A DNA stretch of 64,000 bases from Cunninghamia lanceolata (taxonomy: Eukaryota > Streptophyta > Pinopsida > Cupressales > Cupressaceae). The notes under the pieces are model-generated. The model searched no databases. It was not told the DNA's origin and saw nothing but the letters and a program-made list of their open reading frames with translations. Below are positions 34,524-45,340 of this stretch, one piece after another. The stretch covers positions 11,302,001 through 11,366,000 of the forward strand of contig BSBN01001807.1 of NCBI GenBank assembly GCA_027924645.1, written 5' to 3'. Made by a program: the position numbers and the translations under genes. Each line of letters begins with the position of its first letter. Position 1 is the first letter of the stretch.

Positions 34524-36440
34524 CTTTGGAAATTTTAATAAAGGCAACTTGCTTCGATCCACATGATGCCCATGCATTTATCAAGATGGGTGAGTTATTA
34601 ATATTGCCAGACCCTAGTACAACCTTAGATTCTCTTAAGATGCCAAAGTCTATTTTGGAGAAGAGAAGAGAAGAAGTACCCATTGAATTATTAAACAACA
34701 TTGGGGTTCTTCATTTTGAGCATGATGAACTAGAGTTGGCTCAACAAACTTTTATGGAGGCATTAGGAAATGATGTTCGGCCTCTACATAAATCTTTGTG
34801 GTCAGTTTTGTGTATTTTTACTTGTAGGATTCTCACAGTTAGTGAAAAAGGTAGTGTTCATGAAGGAATGGAAAAGATGCGTAGAGCCTTCGAATTATAC
34901 CCGTACTGTGCAATGGCGTTGAATCATTTAGCAACCCATTTTTTCTTCACAGAGAAACATTTTCTTGTGCAATAGTTGACTGAGATAGCTCTTGTTTCAA
35001 TTGACCACCCTCTCATGAAATCTCATTCATATTATAATCTTGCATGATCTTATCATAGTAAAGGTGATTATGACACCACTGGCCGCTACTACATGGCATC
35101 AGTCAAGGAAATCCAAAGGCCATAGGATTTTGTAGATAGGTTCAATTGAAGCTAGAAGATCTTAAGAGTTCTCTCTCAAATTTTGAAAAGGTTTTGGAGC
35201 TCCACCCTGAGAACTGTGAGAGATTAAAAGTTGTAGGCCATATATATGCTTAGCAAGGGTAGGCAAAGAAGGCTTTGGAAATTTTAAGAAAGGCAAATCA
35301 CATAGATCTACGTGATGCCCATGCATTTATCAAGATGGGTGAGTTATTAATATCGTTTGACCCCAGTGCAAACTTAGATTCTCTTAAGATAGCGAAGTCT
35401 CTTCTGAAGAAGAGCAGAGAAGAAGTACCCATTGAATTGTTAAACAACATTGAGGTTCTTCATGTTAAGTGTGATGAACTAGAGTTGGCTCAACAAACTT
35501 TTATAGAGGTATTAGGAAATGACATTTGGGTTGAATTCATAAATAAAAGCCCTAGTGCCAATTCTATAGTTTTTTTTGTGTGCTTTAAGGATATGGAATT
35601 CTTCCAATGACTAGAAGAAGGTGGTGTTTCACTTGAGCTACCATGGGATAACTTAGTCACAACACTATTTAATCTTGATAGGTTGTTTGAACAGCTACAT
35701 GATATTGAAAAAAAAATCTTTTATACAGGTTAATATTGTTCAAGTTTCCTAATTATGTGGATGCATATCTACGTCTTCCAGCCATGGCTTAGGCTTATAA
35801 TGAGATCTAGCTAAGCCTAGAATTGATTGGAGATGCACTTAAGGTAGATAAAAACTCATCAAATACTTTATCTATGCTTGGCAAAATGGAATTGAAAACA
35901 TATGATTGGCTTAAAGTAAAAGAAACAATTAAAGATGCACAAAGTGAATCATATGCAAAGAATTCTTATGTTGACATTTCACTTGGAAATTGGAATTATT
36001 TTGCGGCTTTTCGCAATGAGAGGAGGGATCCAAAGGTGGAGGCACAACATCTTGAGAAGGCTAGAGACTTGTATTATAAAGTGTTGGCACAGAGAGCAAG
36101 AAATGTTTATGTTGCAAATGGGGCAGCCATTGTGCTAGCTAAAAGGGGTCAATTTGATATTACAAAGGAAATTTTTACATAGGTACAAGAAGCTACAACA
36201 AGAAACATCTTTGTTTAGATGCTTGATGTGTGGGTAAATCTGGCAAATGTTTACTTTGCACAAGGATAGTTTGTGCTTGCAGTGAAAATGTATCAAAATC
36301 ATTTGAGGAAATTCTATTTTGGCACTGACACCCAAATTTTATTATATTTAGCTCGAACACATTATGGAGAAAAATAGTGGCAAGATTGTAAAAGAACATT
36401 ATTAAGAGCAGTACATTGTAACTACTGTAAGTTACCAATC
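34524..36440 (+). pseudogene. CTR9 retrocopy or captured fragment, blocks 2 and 3 with internal duplication
   Basis: Block 2 (34524-34790) continues block 1: DAHAFIKMGELL, EVPIELLNNIGVLHFEHDEL, QQTFMEALGND. Block 3 (about 34830-36440) starts further upstream in the protein (GSVHEGMEKMRRAFELYPYC, MALNHLATHFFFTEKHFL). It passes through the part already seen in blocks 1 and 2 a second time (about 35100-35540), and goes on to SLGNWNYFAAFRNERRDPK, AKRGQFDITKEIFT and TQILLYLARTHYGEK. So the region was duplicated in tandem. Across about 1.6 kb of block 3 no intron interrupts the reading, unlike a genomic copy, so an mRNA-derived copy is likely. A 3' splice-like TTTTACTTGTAG at 34818-34829 sits at the block 2/3 junction. 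It has stops at Gln and Arg codons and several frame slips. CTR9 normally scaffolds the Paf1 complex in the nucleus. Confidence 0.82.
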
Positions 36441-36882
36441 AAAAAGCTATATATTTTGTGTTTATAAATGTAATGAGGGTTTCAAATTACGTCTGAATTC
36501 ACTGCAGAAGGTGTCCCCAAATCCAACTTCACTACAGAGGGCCTCGCTGACTTCAAATTTGTTGCAGCAAACTCTGAATTCCTTGCCCACCTTTTTAAAA
36601 GTCTCCAGGTCCTCTCCAAACAATCTTTATCACCCATGCAAGTAGCTGCTATAATGTCTCAAAATGACTCAATGTAAAGTACCTACAAGTAACTAACTAA
36701 CGAAGCGAGGAATTCAATGAACGCGAATAATCAATCGCGTGCAATACATCCTGCCAATAATTTCTCAAAATTTTTTTTTTAATTTTGTCAAATTTGTATT
36801 TGCGTGACTAACTATTTAGTCATTTTTATTTCTGTGACTAAATAATTTTTTAGTCAATGACCAAATTAGTCATTTATTTACT
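36441..36882. other. CACTA subterminal region, inner part
   Basis: No gene. From about 36815 to 36877 there are repeated GTGACTAA and TTAGTCA motifs, the same as those next to the terminus at 41887. It ends TTTAC, the duplicated target of the copia inserted at 36883. Confidence 0.65.
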
Positions 36883-37242
36883 ATTGGTAGGTGGTGATTG
36901 ATCAGGAAAGTACTGTACACTAGCCATGTATCCTGAGCCGACATAAAAAAAACCCTATTTTTGTAACTGACATAAGGTTTCATAAAAGTGGCTAAGGGTT
37001 AGGGTTTTGGTGGATATTGTATTGTAGAATTTGCAATGGTATTGACTTGCAGGGATTGCTGGTTGTAATCAGTTTGATTTACTGGATAATAATATTGGAC
37101 TCTCTATTGGTGGATGTAGCATGAGTTTGGGTGAACTACGCTAAAACTTGTTTCTCGCTGTTATTATTTTTGTGTATTTTTCATTCCTCTGTTTAATCTT
37201 TATTTGCATTTAATTGATATCTTCTACCGGCTAACCCTAACA
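36883..37242 (+). repeat. 5' LTR of element D (360 bp)
   Basis: Its first bases are TATTGG, against TGTTGG in the 3' LTR, so the terminal dinucleotide is mutated. It lacks about 25 bases present in the 3' LTR, lost between two copies of TCCTGAG/TCCTCA. It ends CTAACCCTAACA. Confidence 0.95.
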
Positions 37243-37244
37243 AG

Positions 37245-37255
37245 TGGTATCAGAG
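37245..37255 (+). other. Primer binding site of element D
   Basis: TGGTATCAGAG lies two bases after the LTR, complementary to the 3' end of initiator-Met tRNA, the usual primer of plant copia elements. Confidence 0.9.
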
Positions 37256-37308
37256 AGGGTTGCACTTGATTATCGTCTGTAGGAAGGTCTCATGGTTGAG
37301 TGGGAGCA

Positions 37309-40300
37309 ATGGCGGATGAGGATAAATTAAAGGTAGACAAATTCAATGGGCAGAACTATCAGTTATGGAAGATACAGATGGAGGATTATCTCTATCAGAA
37401 GGATTTATGGATGCCGTTGGAAGGAGTAGCCAAGAAACTGGCAACAATGACTGATGAGGAGAATCTTCCTGACAGAAAGACACTGGGAACCATTCGGTTG
37501 TGCCTAGAACCATCGGTGGCATTCAATATAATGGAAGCAAAGACAACAGGTGGTCTGATAAAAGATTTGGCTAAATTGTATGAAAAACCCTCAGCCTCAA
37601 ATAAGGTATTTCTCATGAAGCATTTGTTTAATCTAAAAATGATTGAAGGTGGATCTGTGATAGATCATTTAAATAAATTTAATACGATTACTAGTCAATT
37701 GACTTCTGTAAATGTAAAATTTGATGAAGAAGTTAGAGCTCTCTTGATATTATGTTCTTTGCCTAAAAGCTGGAATAGTTTGGTAATGGTGGTTAGTAAC
37801 TCTGTTTCTGGTTTAAATACCCTGAAATTTGATGATGTTGTTGGTGTTATTCTGAGTGAGGAAATTCATAGGAAAAGCTCAGGTGGATCCACATCAAGCA
37901 GTGTTTTGAATGCAGAAAGTAGGGGCAGATCAAAGGAGAGAGGAAAAGGTTCTGGAGGTCATGGGAAGTCATGAGAAAAATCAAAGGATAAGAGATCCCA
38001 AACCAGAGGACAGAAGAACTGCTAGTACTGTGGGAAACTAGGTCATCTGAAGAAAGATTGCTGGTCTCAGAAAAATAAAGGAGACAAACAAAAAGGCAAT
38101 AAGGAGGCAAATGTGGTAAGTAATAAATTTGAAGATGATGCTTTGATTCTTTCCCTAGATAATGCTGATGATTTATGGGTTTTAGATTTAGGGGCCTCAT
38201 TTCATGCTACACCCCATAGAAGTTATTTTCTTGATTATCTCTAAGGGGATTTTGGGCTAGTTTATTTGGGAGATGACGAACCTTGTCAGATTCTTGGAAA
38301 GGGAAGAATCAAGATTAAGTTGTAGAATGGGAATCATTGGCTACTACAAGAGGTAAGGTACATTCCAAGGCTCAGTAGGAATTTAATTTCAGCAGGGTAG
38401 CTAGCTGAAGAAGATTGCATTGTTACATTTACTAATAAAAATTGGAAGGTTTCAAAAGGTGCCTTAATAGTAGCAAAAGGTGTGAAAGTAGGCACCTTAT
38501 ATCTTTGTACAGGTCATACTGTTCCTTCTACTTTAGCTATTGCAGAGAAAAAATAAACAAGTTCAGGAATAGTTGCTGTAGGTTCGCAGGAAGAGACTGA
38601 AACAGTTGCTGCAGGTTCTAAGACAACACTGTGGCATAACAGACTTGGGCATATGAGTGAAAAAGGTATGAAGGTACTTCATTCTAAGAAAGTTTTACCA
38701 GGTCTGAAATGTATTAATATGGATTTCTGTGAAAGTTGTGTGTATGGAAAACAAAAGAGAGTTAGTTTTCTAAAGGATGGGAAGCAAAAGAAAGATGAAA
38801 ACTTGGAGCTTGTGCATATAGATGTATGGGGACCAGCTTAGGTATCTTCTCTTGGTGGCTCTCGGTATTATGTTACATTCATAGATGATGCAACTAGGTA
38901 GGTTTGGATTTATTTCCTTAGGCAGAAATCTGATGTATTTGAAATATTTAAGAAATGGAAAAGCTTGGTTGAGAATGAGATGGGTAAAAGATTAAAATGT
39001 CTCAGATTTGATAATGGTGGTGAGTATTGCAGCAAAGAATTTGAGGATTATTGTTCCTTTAATAGAATTCGTAGGCAGAAAACAGTTCTAGGGACTCCAC
39101 AGGAAAATGGAGTGGCTAAATGCATGAATAGGACAATAATGGAGTGTGCAAGAGCCGTGAGATTGCATGTTGGGCTACCTTTAAACATGTGGGTAGAGGC
39201 TGTCAACACCGCTATATATTTAATTAATAGAGGTCCTTCAGTTCCTTTGGGTTGTGGTATTCTAGAGGAAGTATGGACAGGTGAGAAGGTTAGTTATTCT
39301 TTTCTTAAAAACTTTGGATGTGAAGCATTTGCACATGTAGATTCTGAAAATAGAACCAAGTTGGATGCAAAATCAAAAAAGTGTACCTTCGTTGGATATG
39401 GCATTGATAAATTTGGTTATAGGCTTTGGGATTTTGAAAATAAAAAAATTGTGAGAAGTAGGGATGTTGTATTCAATGAGAAGGTGTTGTCTAAAGATCA
39501 GTTGCAGCAACATGAGAAGAAAGAAAAGGATTATGTCGTGCTAGATGATACTCCAAATAGTGATGTTCCAGTGGTTCCTCATGCTCTATAACAACAAGAA
39601 ATACCACAAACTCCAGTGAATGTTAGACGGTAAACAAGGCTAAGTAGACCTCCTAAAAGATTTTCTCCCTCTTTGTATTCTATTTTATTAACAGATGCTG
39701 GTGAACAAGAAGGGTATGATGAAGCTATGCAGGTGGATACAAAGGTTCAGTGGGAGATTGCAATGAAAGAAGAAATGGACTCCTTGCTGAAAAATCAGAC
39801 TTGGGAATTATGTAAGTTGCTTGCAGGTAAAAAGACTTTACCAAACAAATGGGTTTATCGGCTAAAAAAGGAAGATGGAGGTAAGAAAAGATTTAAAGCC
39901 AGGTTAGCAGTAAAAGGATTTGCACAAAAAAAGGGCATTGATTTTGATGAGATTTTTTCTCCGGTTGTTAAGATGACTTCTATTCGTTCTATTTTAAGTA
40001 TTGTGGCTGCTAAAGATTTGCATTTGGAACAACTAGATTTGAAAACTACCTTTCTCCATGGTGATTTGGAGGAGGAGATATACATGGAACAACCCCAAGG
40101 ATTTGAGATCAAAGGTAAGGAGAAACTGGTGTGCAGATTGAAGAAGAGTTTATATGGCTTGAAACAAGCACCTCGGCAATGGTATTTGAAATTTGATAGA
40201 TTTATGGTTGAGAAAGGCTACAGTCGATGTAATTCTGACAATTGTGTTTATTTTAAGAGGTTGGATAATGACAGCTACATTATTTTATGTTTATATGTTG

Positions 40301-41256
40301 ATGGCATGCTTGTAGCTAGGTCTAACATGGATCACATAAGAGAGTTAAAACATCAGTTAGCATAGTCATTTGCTATGAAGGATTTGGGGGCAGCAAAACA
40401 AATCCTTGGTATGAAAATTTGCAGAGATAGGAAGAATAGAAAAATGACTCTATCTCAGGCTGATTATGTTGAAAAGGTGTTGTAGAGATTCCATATGGAG
40501 AATGCAAAAGTTGTCAGCACACCTTTTCCTAGTCATTTGAAATTGACTAAGGAGATGTGTCCTAAGACACCAAAGGAGGAAGAAAAAATGTCTAAGGTAC
40601 CATATTCTTCAGCAGTAGGAAGTTTAATGTATGCCATGGTATGCATAAGACCAGATATTGCACATGTTGTAGGAGTCGTAAGTAGGTATATGAGTAATCC
40701 TAGATTGGAGCATTGGAATGTAGTAGAATGGATTCTCAGATATTTGAGAGGCACATCCAATAAACACTTATGTTTTGGGGGCTCTAATACTAATTTAGCA
40801 GGCTATGTAGACTTAGATTTGGTAGGAGATATTGATACTAGGTGCAGTACTACAAGTTATGTCTTTACTGTACGTGGGACAGTAGTGAGTTGGATCTCAC
40901 GGTTGCAAAAGGTGGTTGCTTTATCCACCATAGAGGCAGAGTATGTACCTGCAATAGAGGCAAGCAAGGAGATGATATGGTTGTAATCTTTCATGGAAGA
41001 ATTGGGAAAACAACAAGCTAACAGTTCTTTGTATATAGATAGTCAGAGTGCCATACATCTTGCAAAGAATTCTGCCTTGCATTCAAAGACCAAACACATA
41101 TAGTTGAGGTATCACTTTATTCAGTCGGTGTTGGATGATGGACAATTAAGGCTGTAAAAGATACATACAGATGAAAATCCAGCGGATATGTTTACAAAGG
41201 TAGTGACAAGGGAGAAGTTGAGCTCCTCTTTAGGTTTGGTTGGTCGTCAAGACTGA
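37309..41256 (+). pseudogene. Ty1/copia gag-pol polyprotein, inactivated
   Basis: Starts at MADEDKLKVDKFNGQNYQLW (37309), the copia gag UBN2-type lead. The zinc knuckle near 38020 is broken by TAG at its aromatic residue (C-stop-YCGKLGHLKKDC). The protease site reads LDLGASFH, where the family has D-S-G. The GAG-pre-integrase and integrase follow (LVHIDVWGP, RFDNGGEY). The RT active site is YVDGMLV, so the second catalytic Asp is Gly. RNase H (AGYVDLDLVGD) and the C-terminal ADMFTKVVTREKL complete the order. About fifteen stops occur, most at expected Gln codons. Most domains are readable over long open stretches (gag 224 codons, integrase 208, RT 230), so it is younger than copia B. Confidence 0.94.
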
Positions 41257-41392
41257 AACAATAAAATTAGAACAACAGAGTCCAGGGTGCTTATTTCTAG
41301 TGGGAACTGCATGCACAATGATGTTGTCTAGGATCAGTCCCCAAGTGGGAGATTGTTTGGTGTGGAGCCTGATTAGTCTCTAAGTGGGAGAT
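41257..41392 (+). other. Element D 3' untranslated region with duplicated polypurine tract
   Basis: AAGTGGGAGATTGTT occurs twice, at about 41344 and 41383. The second copy abuts the LTR and is the functional position. The duplication is about 39 bp. Confidence 0.75.
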
Positions 41393-41776
41393 TGTTGGTA
41401 GGTGGCAACTAATCAGGAAAGTACTGTACACTAGCCATGTATCCTCATTAGGGATCAGAAAATTTTCCTGAGCTGACATAAAAAAACCCTATTTTTGTAA
41501 CCGACATAAGGCTTCATAAAATTGGCTAACGGTTAGGGTTTTGGTGGATATTTTATTGTAGTATTTGCAACGGTATTGAGTTGCAAGGATTACTAGTTGT
41601 AATCAGTTTGATTTACTAGATAATAATATTGGACTCTCTATTGGTGGATGTAGCCTGAGTTTGAGTGAACCACGTTAAAACTTGTCTCTCGCTGTTATTA
41701 TTTCTGTGTATTTTTCATTCCTCTATTTAATCTTTATTTGCATTTAATTGATATCTTCTGCCGGCTAACCCTAGCA
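41393..41776 (+). repeat. 3' LTR of element D (384 bp)
   Basis: Starts TGTTGGTAGG and ends CTAACCCTAGCA. It is followed by TTTAC. It matches the 5' LTR except for the indel of about 25 bp and some substitutions. Confidence 0.95.
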
Positions 41777-41887
41777 TTTACTCATTTATAGCTGAGTTGT
41801 AAAAAATTAGTAGAATTTAGTCATTTTTAGTTGTTGTGACTAAACGTTTTAGTCACTTAGTCATTTATTTTCCAAATTCTACTAGTG
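41777..41887 (-). repeat. CACTA terminus and subterminal repeats
   Basis: Read from 41887 leftwards: CACTAGTAGAATTTGG, then AAATGACTAAGTGACTAAAA and more TGACTAAA motifs. This is a typical plant CACTA end with TNPA-type binding motifs. The next three bases outside are CTC; the matching copy at the other end is not in the window. Confidence 0.85.
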
Positions 41888-42960
41888 CTCTCTACTTCCC
41901 TCCCCTCTCTACCTCCTACCCTCTCTCTCACTCTCTTCTTCCTTCCCCTCTCTACCTCCTACCCTCTCTCTCACTCTCCACTTCCCTCCCCTCTCTACCT
42001 CCTACCCTCTCTCTCTCACTCTCTTCTTTCTTATCCTCTCTACCTCCTACCCTCTCTCTCACTCTTTACTTCCCTCCCCTCTCTACCTCCTACCATATCT
42101 CTCACTCTCTTCTTCCCTCCCCTCTCTACCTCCTACCCTCTCTCTAAGTCTCTACTTTCCTCCCCTCTCTACCTCCTACCCTCTCTCTCACTCTCTACTT
42201 CCCTCCCCTCTCTACGTCTTACCCTCTCTCTCACTCTCTTCTTCCCTCCCCTCTCTACCTCCTACCCTCTCTCTCACTCTCTTCTTCTCTCCCCTCTCTA
42301 TCTCCTACCCTCTCTCTCACTCTACTTCCCTCCCCTCTCTACCTTAGGGTCTCTCACTCTCTTTTTCCCTCCCCTCTCTACCTCCTCCCCTCTCTCTCAC
42401 TCTCTACTTCCTCCCCTCTCTACCTCCTACCCTCTCTCTCACTCTCTTCTTCCCTCCCCTCTCTACCTCCTACCCTCTCTCTCACTCTACTTCCCTCCCC
42501 ACTCTACCTCCTACCCTATCTCTCACTCTCTTCTTCCCTCCCCTATCTACCTCCTACCCTATCTCTCACTCTCTATTTCCCTCCCCTCTCTACCTCCTAC
42601 CCTCTCTCTCACTCTCTTCTTCCCTCCCCTCTCTACCTCCTACCCTCTCTCTCACTCTCTACTTCCCTCCCCTCTCTACCTCCTACCCTCTCTCTCACTC
42701 TCTACTTCCCTCCCCTCTCTACCTCCTACCCTCTCTCTCACTCTCTAATTCCCTCCCCTATCTACCTCCTATGCTCTCTCTCACTCTACTTCCCTCCTCT
42801 CTCTACCTCTACTCTCTCTCTCACTCTCTACTTCCCTCCCCACTCTACCTCCTACCCTCTCTCGCACTCTTTTCTTCCCTCCCTTCTCTACCTCCTGCCC
42901 TCTCTCTCACTCTCTACTTCCCTCCTCCCTCTCTCTCTATCTCTATCTCCCTCTCTGACC
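41888..42960. repeat. Pyrimidine minisatellite, units of about 43 bp
   Basis: Roughly 25 copies of a unit such as CACTCTCTACTTCCCTCCCC followed by TCTCTACCTCCTACCCTCTC, varying by a few bases between copies. One strand is almost purely pyrimidine. It begins directly at the CACTA terminus. Open frames of up to 287 codons here are artefacts of the repeat. Confidence 0.95.
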
Positions 42961-43185
42961 TATCTACCTCCTAGTTTTTCTTTTCCTATCTTTAACTAGT
43001 TTTCATTTTCCTTTCCAATTTCCCTATAGATCCCACCAATTTTCCCCTATTTTATGATTTTCCACCTCTCCTCATCATTCTTCCCATCCAATGAACTTTT
43101 ATTTTATCTTGTTTCCATTTCATTGTCCCAATTTATATTCTCATCCCTCTTTGCATGTCCTAGTTTTCTCATTTTCATGTTCTTT
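42961..43185. other. Unique-looking spacer between pyrimidine and purine tracts
   Basis: T-rich, with no gene. The phrase TCCTAGTTTTCT near 43158 recurs near 43282 after the first purine block, so part of this spacer is duplicated. Confidence 0.5.
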
Positions 43186-43565
43186 GTTGATAAGGGAGAG
43201 GGAGAGGGAGGAAGAGGGAGAGAGGGTGGAGATGGAGGGGAGAGAGAGAGGGGAGAGATAGGGTGATAGGGAAAGAGAGAGTCCTAGTTTTCTTGTTTTC
43301 TTTTCCTTCATCGATAAGGGTGAGGGAGAGATAGAGGGGAGAGATAGGGAGATAGAGGAATGATAGGGGAGAGAGAGGAAAGAGATAGGGAGAGATAGAT
43401 AGGTAGATAGATCTAGAGGAGATAGATAGGGAGAGATAGAGGAGATAGAGGGGAGAGATAGGGAGATAGAGAGTGAGCAAGATGTCCAGAGAGATAGGGA
43501 GAGAGATTGAGAGGTAGAGGAATGATAGAGATATATGGAGATAAGGGAGAGATAGGGAGATATAG
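43186..43565. repeat. Purine-rich GA tract
   Basis: GGGAGA, GATAGA and GAGGGA repeats on the plus strand, that is, the opposite strand bias from the minisatellite to the left. Broken once by about 60 bases of T-rich spacer (43280-43310). Confidence 0.9.
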
Positions 43566-44460
43566 GTTTAGGGTTGCTCAAGTTTAGGGGTTAGGGGTTA
43601 GGGTTTAGGGGTATTATTTAGGGTTTAGGGGTTTTGGGAGAGAGACAGAGAGGGTTGGTCAGGTTTAGGGGTTATGGTTTAAGGGAATTATTTAGGGTTT
43701 AGGGGTTTAGGGTTACTCAGGTTTATGGTTTATGGTTTAGAGGTTAGGATTGAGGGGAATTATTTAGGGTTTAGGGGTTTTGTGAGAGAGAGAGAGAGAG
43801 AGATAGGTTTAGAGGCATTATTTAGGGTTTATGAGTTTAGGGTTGCTTAGGTTTAGGGACATTATTTAGGGTTTATGAGTTTAGGGGTTAGGGTTAAAGG
43901 GGAATTATTTATAGTTTAGGGTTGTAGCCTTGTTGCTTGAGTTTTGGGTTTAGGGGTCAAGGGAATTATTTGAGGTTTATGAGTTTAGGGTTGCTCAAGT
44001 TTAGTGTTTAGGGTTTAGGGCTTAAGGTTTAGGGGTTAGGGCTTAGGGAAATTATTTAGGGTTTAGGGTTTAGAGAGAGATAGAGAGAGGGGACCGACGA
44101 AGATTAGGAGAGATAGGGAGATAGAGGTTTAGGGTTACTTCCATGGTTTATGGTTTAGGGGTTAGGGGTTTAGGGGTTTAGGGTTGCTCAGTTTTAAGGT
44201 TTAGGGGTATTATTTAGGGTTTAGGGTTTATGGTTTAGGGGTTAGGGGTTAAGGTTTAGAGGTTTAGGTTAGGGTTTAGAGAGAGTACCGATAGGGAGAT
44301 ATGGGGGAGACCAAGGGGAGAGATAGGGAGATAGAGGGTGAGGGACATGGCCAGAGACACAGGCGGAGAGATTGAGAGGTAGAGAGATAATAGAGATAGG
44401 GAGATAGGGGTTTAGGGTTGATCAGGTTTAAGGTTTAGGGGTTTAGAGAGAGAGGGGGGG
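43566..44460. repeat. Degenerate interstitial telomere-like array
   Basis: Dozens of TTTAGGG, TTTAGGGG and TTAGGGG units in one orientation, mixed with recurring phrases such as GGGGAATTATTTAGGG and with GAGAGATAGGGAG blocks. TTTAGGG is the plant telomere unit. The imperfect, mixed structure shows an old interstitial array rather than a chromosome end. Confidence 0.85.
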
Positions 44461-45340
44461 AGATAGAGAGATAGATATATACTTATACATAAAGGTTTGC
44501 ATAGATATATACTTATACATAGAGAGAAAACACTTATACTTGTTTGCATACATCAAAGCATAAAGGTTTCATGCTTCCCAAAACGCGCTTGCGTCATTTT
44601 GGGAAGCAAAAAAAGAAAAAAAAACATGTGGGATCTATGATTTAGACCCCACATGTTTGTTATTCCCTACTTTTCATGCATGCTATCAGACAAGAAAATG
44701 CTTTTTCATGGTGTTTGACATTTTAAGAATCATTGTTTGATCAATCCACTGCCTTTTTTTGTTTTTTCAACATAGAAGAACAAGTTTGCATGTTTTTGGA
44801 CAAAATTTGGTTATTTAAACTAAAAGTTTCATGTTTCATATTGTTTGAAAGATATTTTTATGTATTTAGATTGAATTTGATGATATATGTTTATTTTTTT
44901 CATAAATTTCACTAATCCTATTCTAGAGTTATATAGAATTCAATATTGAATATGAAGGAACCTACCAAAAAGATCAAATTTTTGAGGATTTTGAAGCTAA
45001 ATTTTGCAAGATTGGTCAACTCGAATATCAAATTCTAAGGTATGTTCTTTATGTATTTGTTTACTTCACTTTATGTTCTTTAGAACACTCACAATCACTA
45101 AAAGTGGAACTATCTAAGTTTAAAATTTCATCATTATGTGCATTAATATAATTAGAACCAATAAAATATGATATATACATGAATTTATTGTATCTTGAAT
45201 TTGAACTATGTCATCGATACCTCCCAAGGATATACATCATTGTTAGTCAAACCAGGGACATTCTCCTAACTTTTGAAGATTGCACCATAGTTAGGATTAC
45301 ACAAAAGAGCTAAAACTTTAGGAGTTTTATCATGGTATAA
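44461..45340. other. Spacer with two short hairpins
   Basis: No gene. ATATATACTTATACATA occurs twice (44471 and 44504). At 44572-44607 GCTTCCCAAAA pairs with TTTTGGGAAGC, and at 44624-44664 AACATGTGGG pairs with CCCACATGTT, so two stem-loops lie 20 bases apart. Confidence 0.55.

Larger units (their letters stand above)
36883..41776 (+). mobile_element. Complete Ty1/copia retrotransposon (element D), TTTAC duplication
   Basis: The 5' LTR is 36883-37242, the primer site TGGTATCAGAG is at 37245, gag-pol is 37309-41256, the purine tract is just before 41393, and the 3' LTR is 41393-41776. TTTAC occurs at 36878-36882 and again at 41777-41781. All parts of an autonomous copia element of 4.9 kb are present and in order, but gag-pol is broken by stops. 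It is inserted in the CACTA subterminal repeats. Confidence 0.96.
10763..41887 (-). mobile_element. Decayed En/Spm (CACTA) DNA transposon with nested insertions and captured gene fragments
   Basis: The terminus at 41887 reads inward on the minus strand as CACTAGTAGAATTTGG, the hallmark start of plant CACTA elements. It is followed by several GTGACTAAA/TTTAGTCAC subterminal motifs on both sides of an inserted copia. Further in, on the minus strand, come TNP2, a Ptta/En/Spm-type gene and a TNP1-type domain, the usual gene order. The left terminus was not found: sequence at 10763 abuts a copia LTR, so it probably lies left of the window. Insertions inside it include 13115-16027, 27980-34518 and 36883-41776, and perhaps the locus at 19.7-23.9 kb. 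Treating all parts as one element rests on order and strand, not on a matched pair of ends. Confidence 0.75.

Noticed and set aside
41885..42748. Open frame of 287 codons, Leu/Ser/Pro-rich
   Set aside because: It is the translation of the 43-bp pyrimidine minisatellite; neighbouring frames give similar repetitive peptides.
43141..43581. Minus-strand open frames of 146 and 101 codons, Ser/Leu/Tyr-rich
   Set aside because: They are translations of the GA-rich tract and have no independent coding signal.
43566..44460. A true chromosome end
   Set aside because: The units are degenerate and mixed with other repeats, and complex transposon DNA continues for 20 kb on the right.
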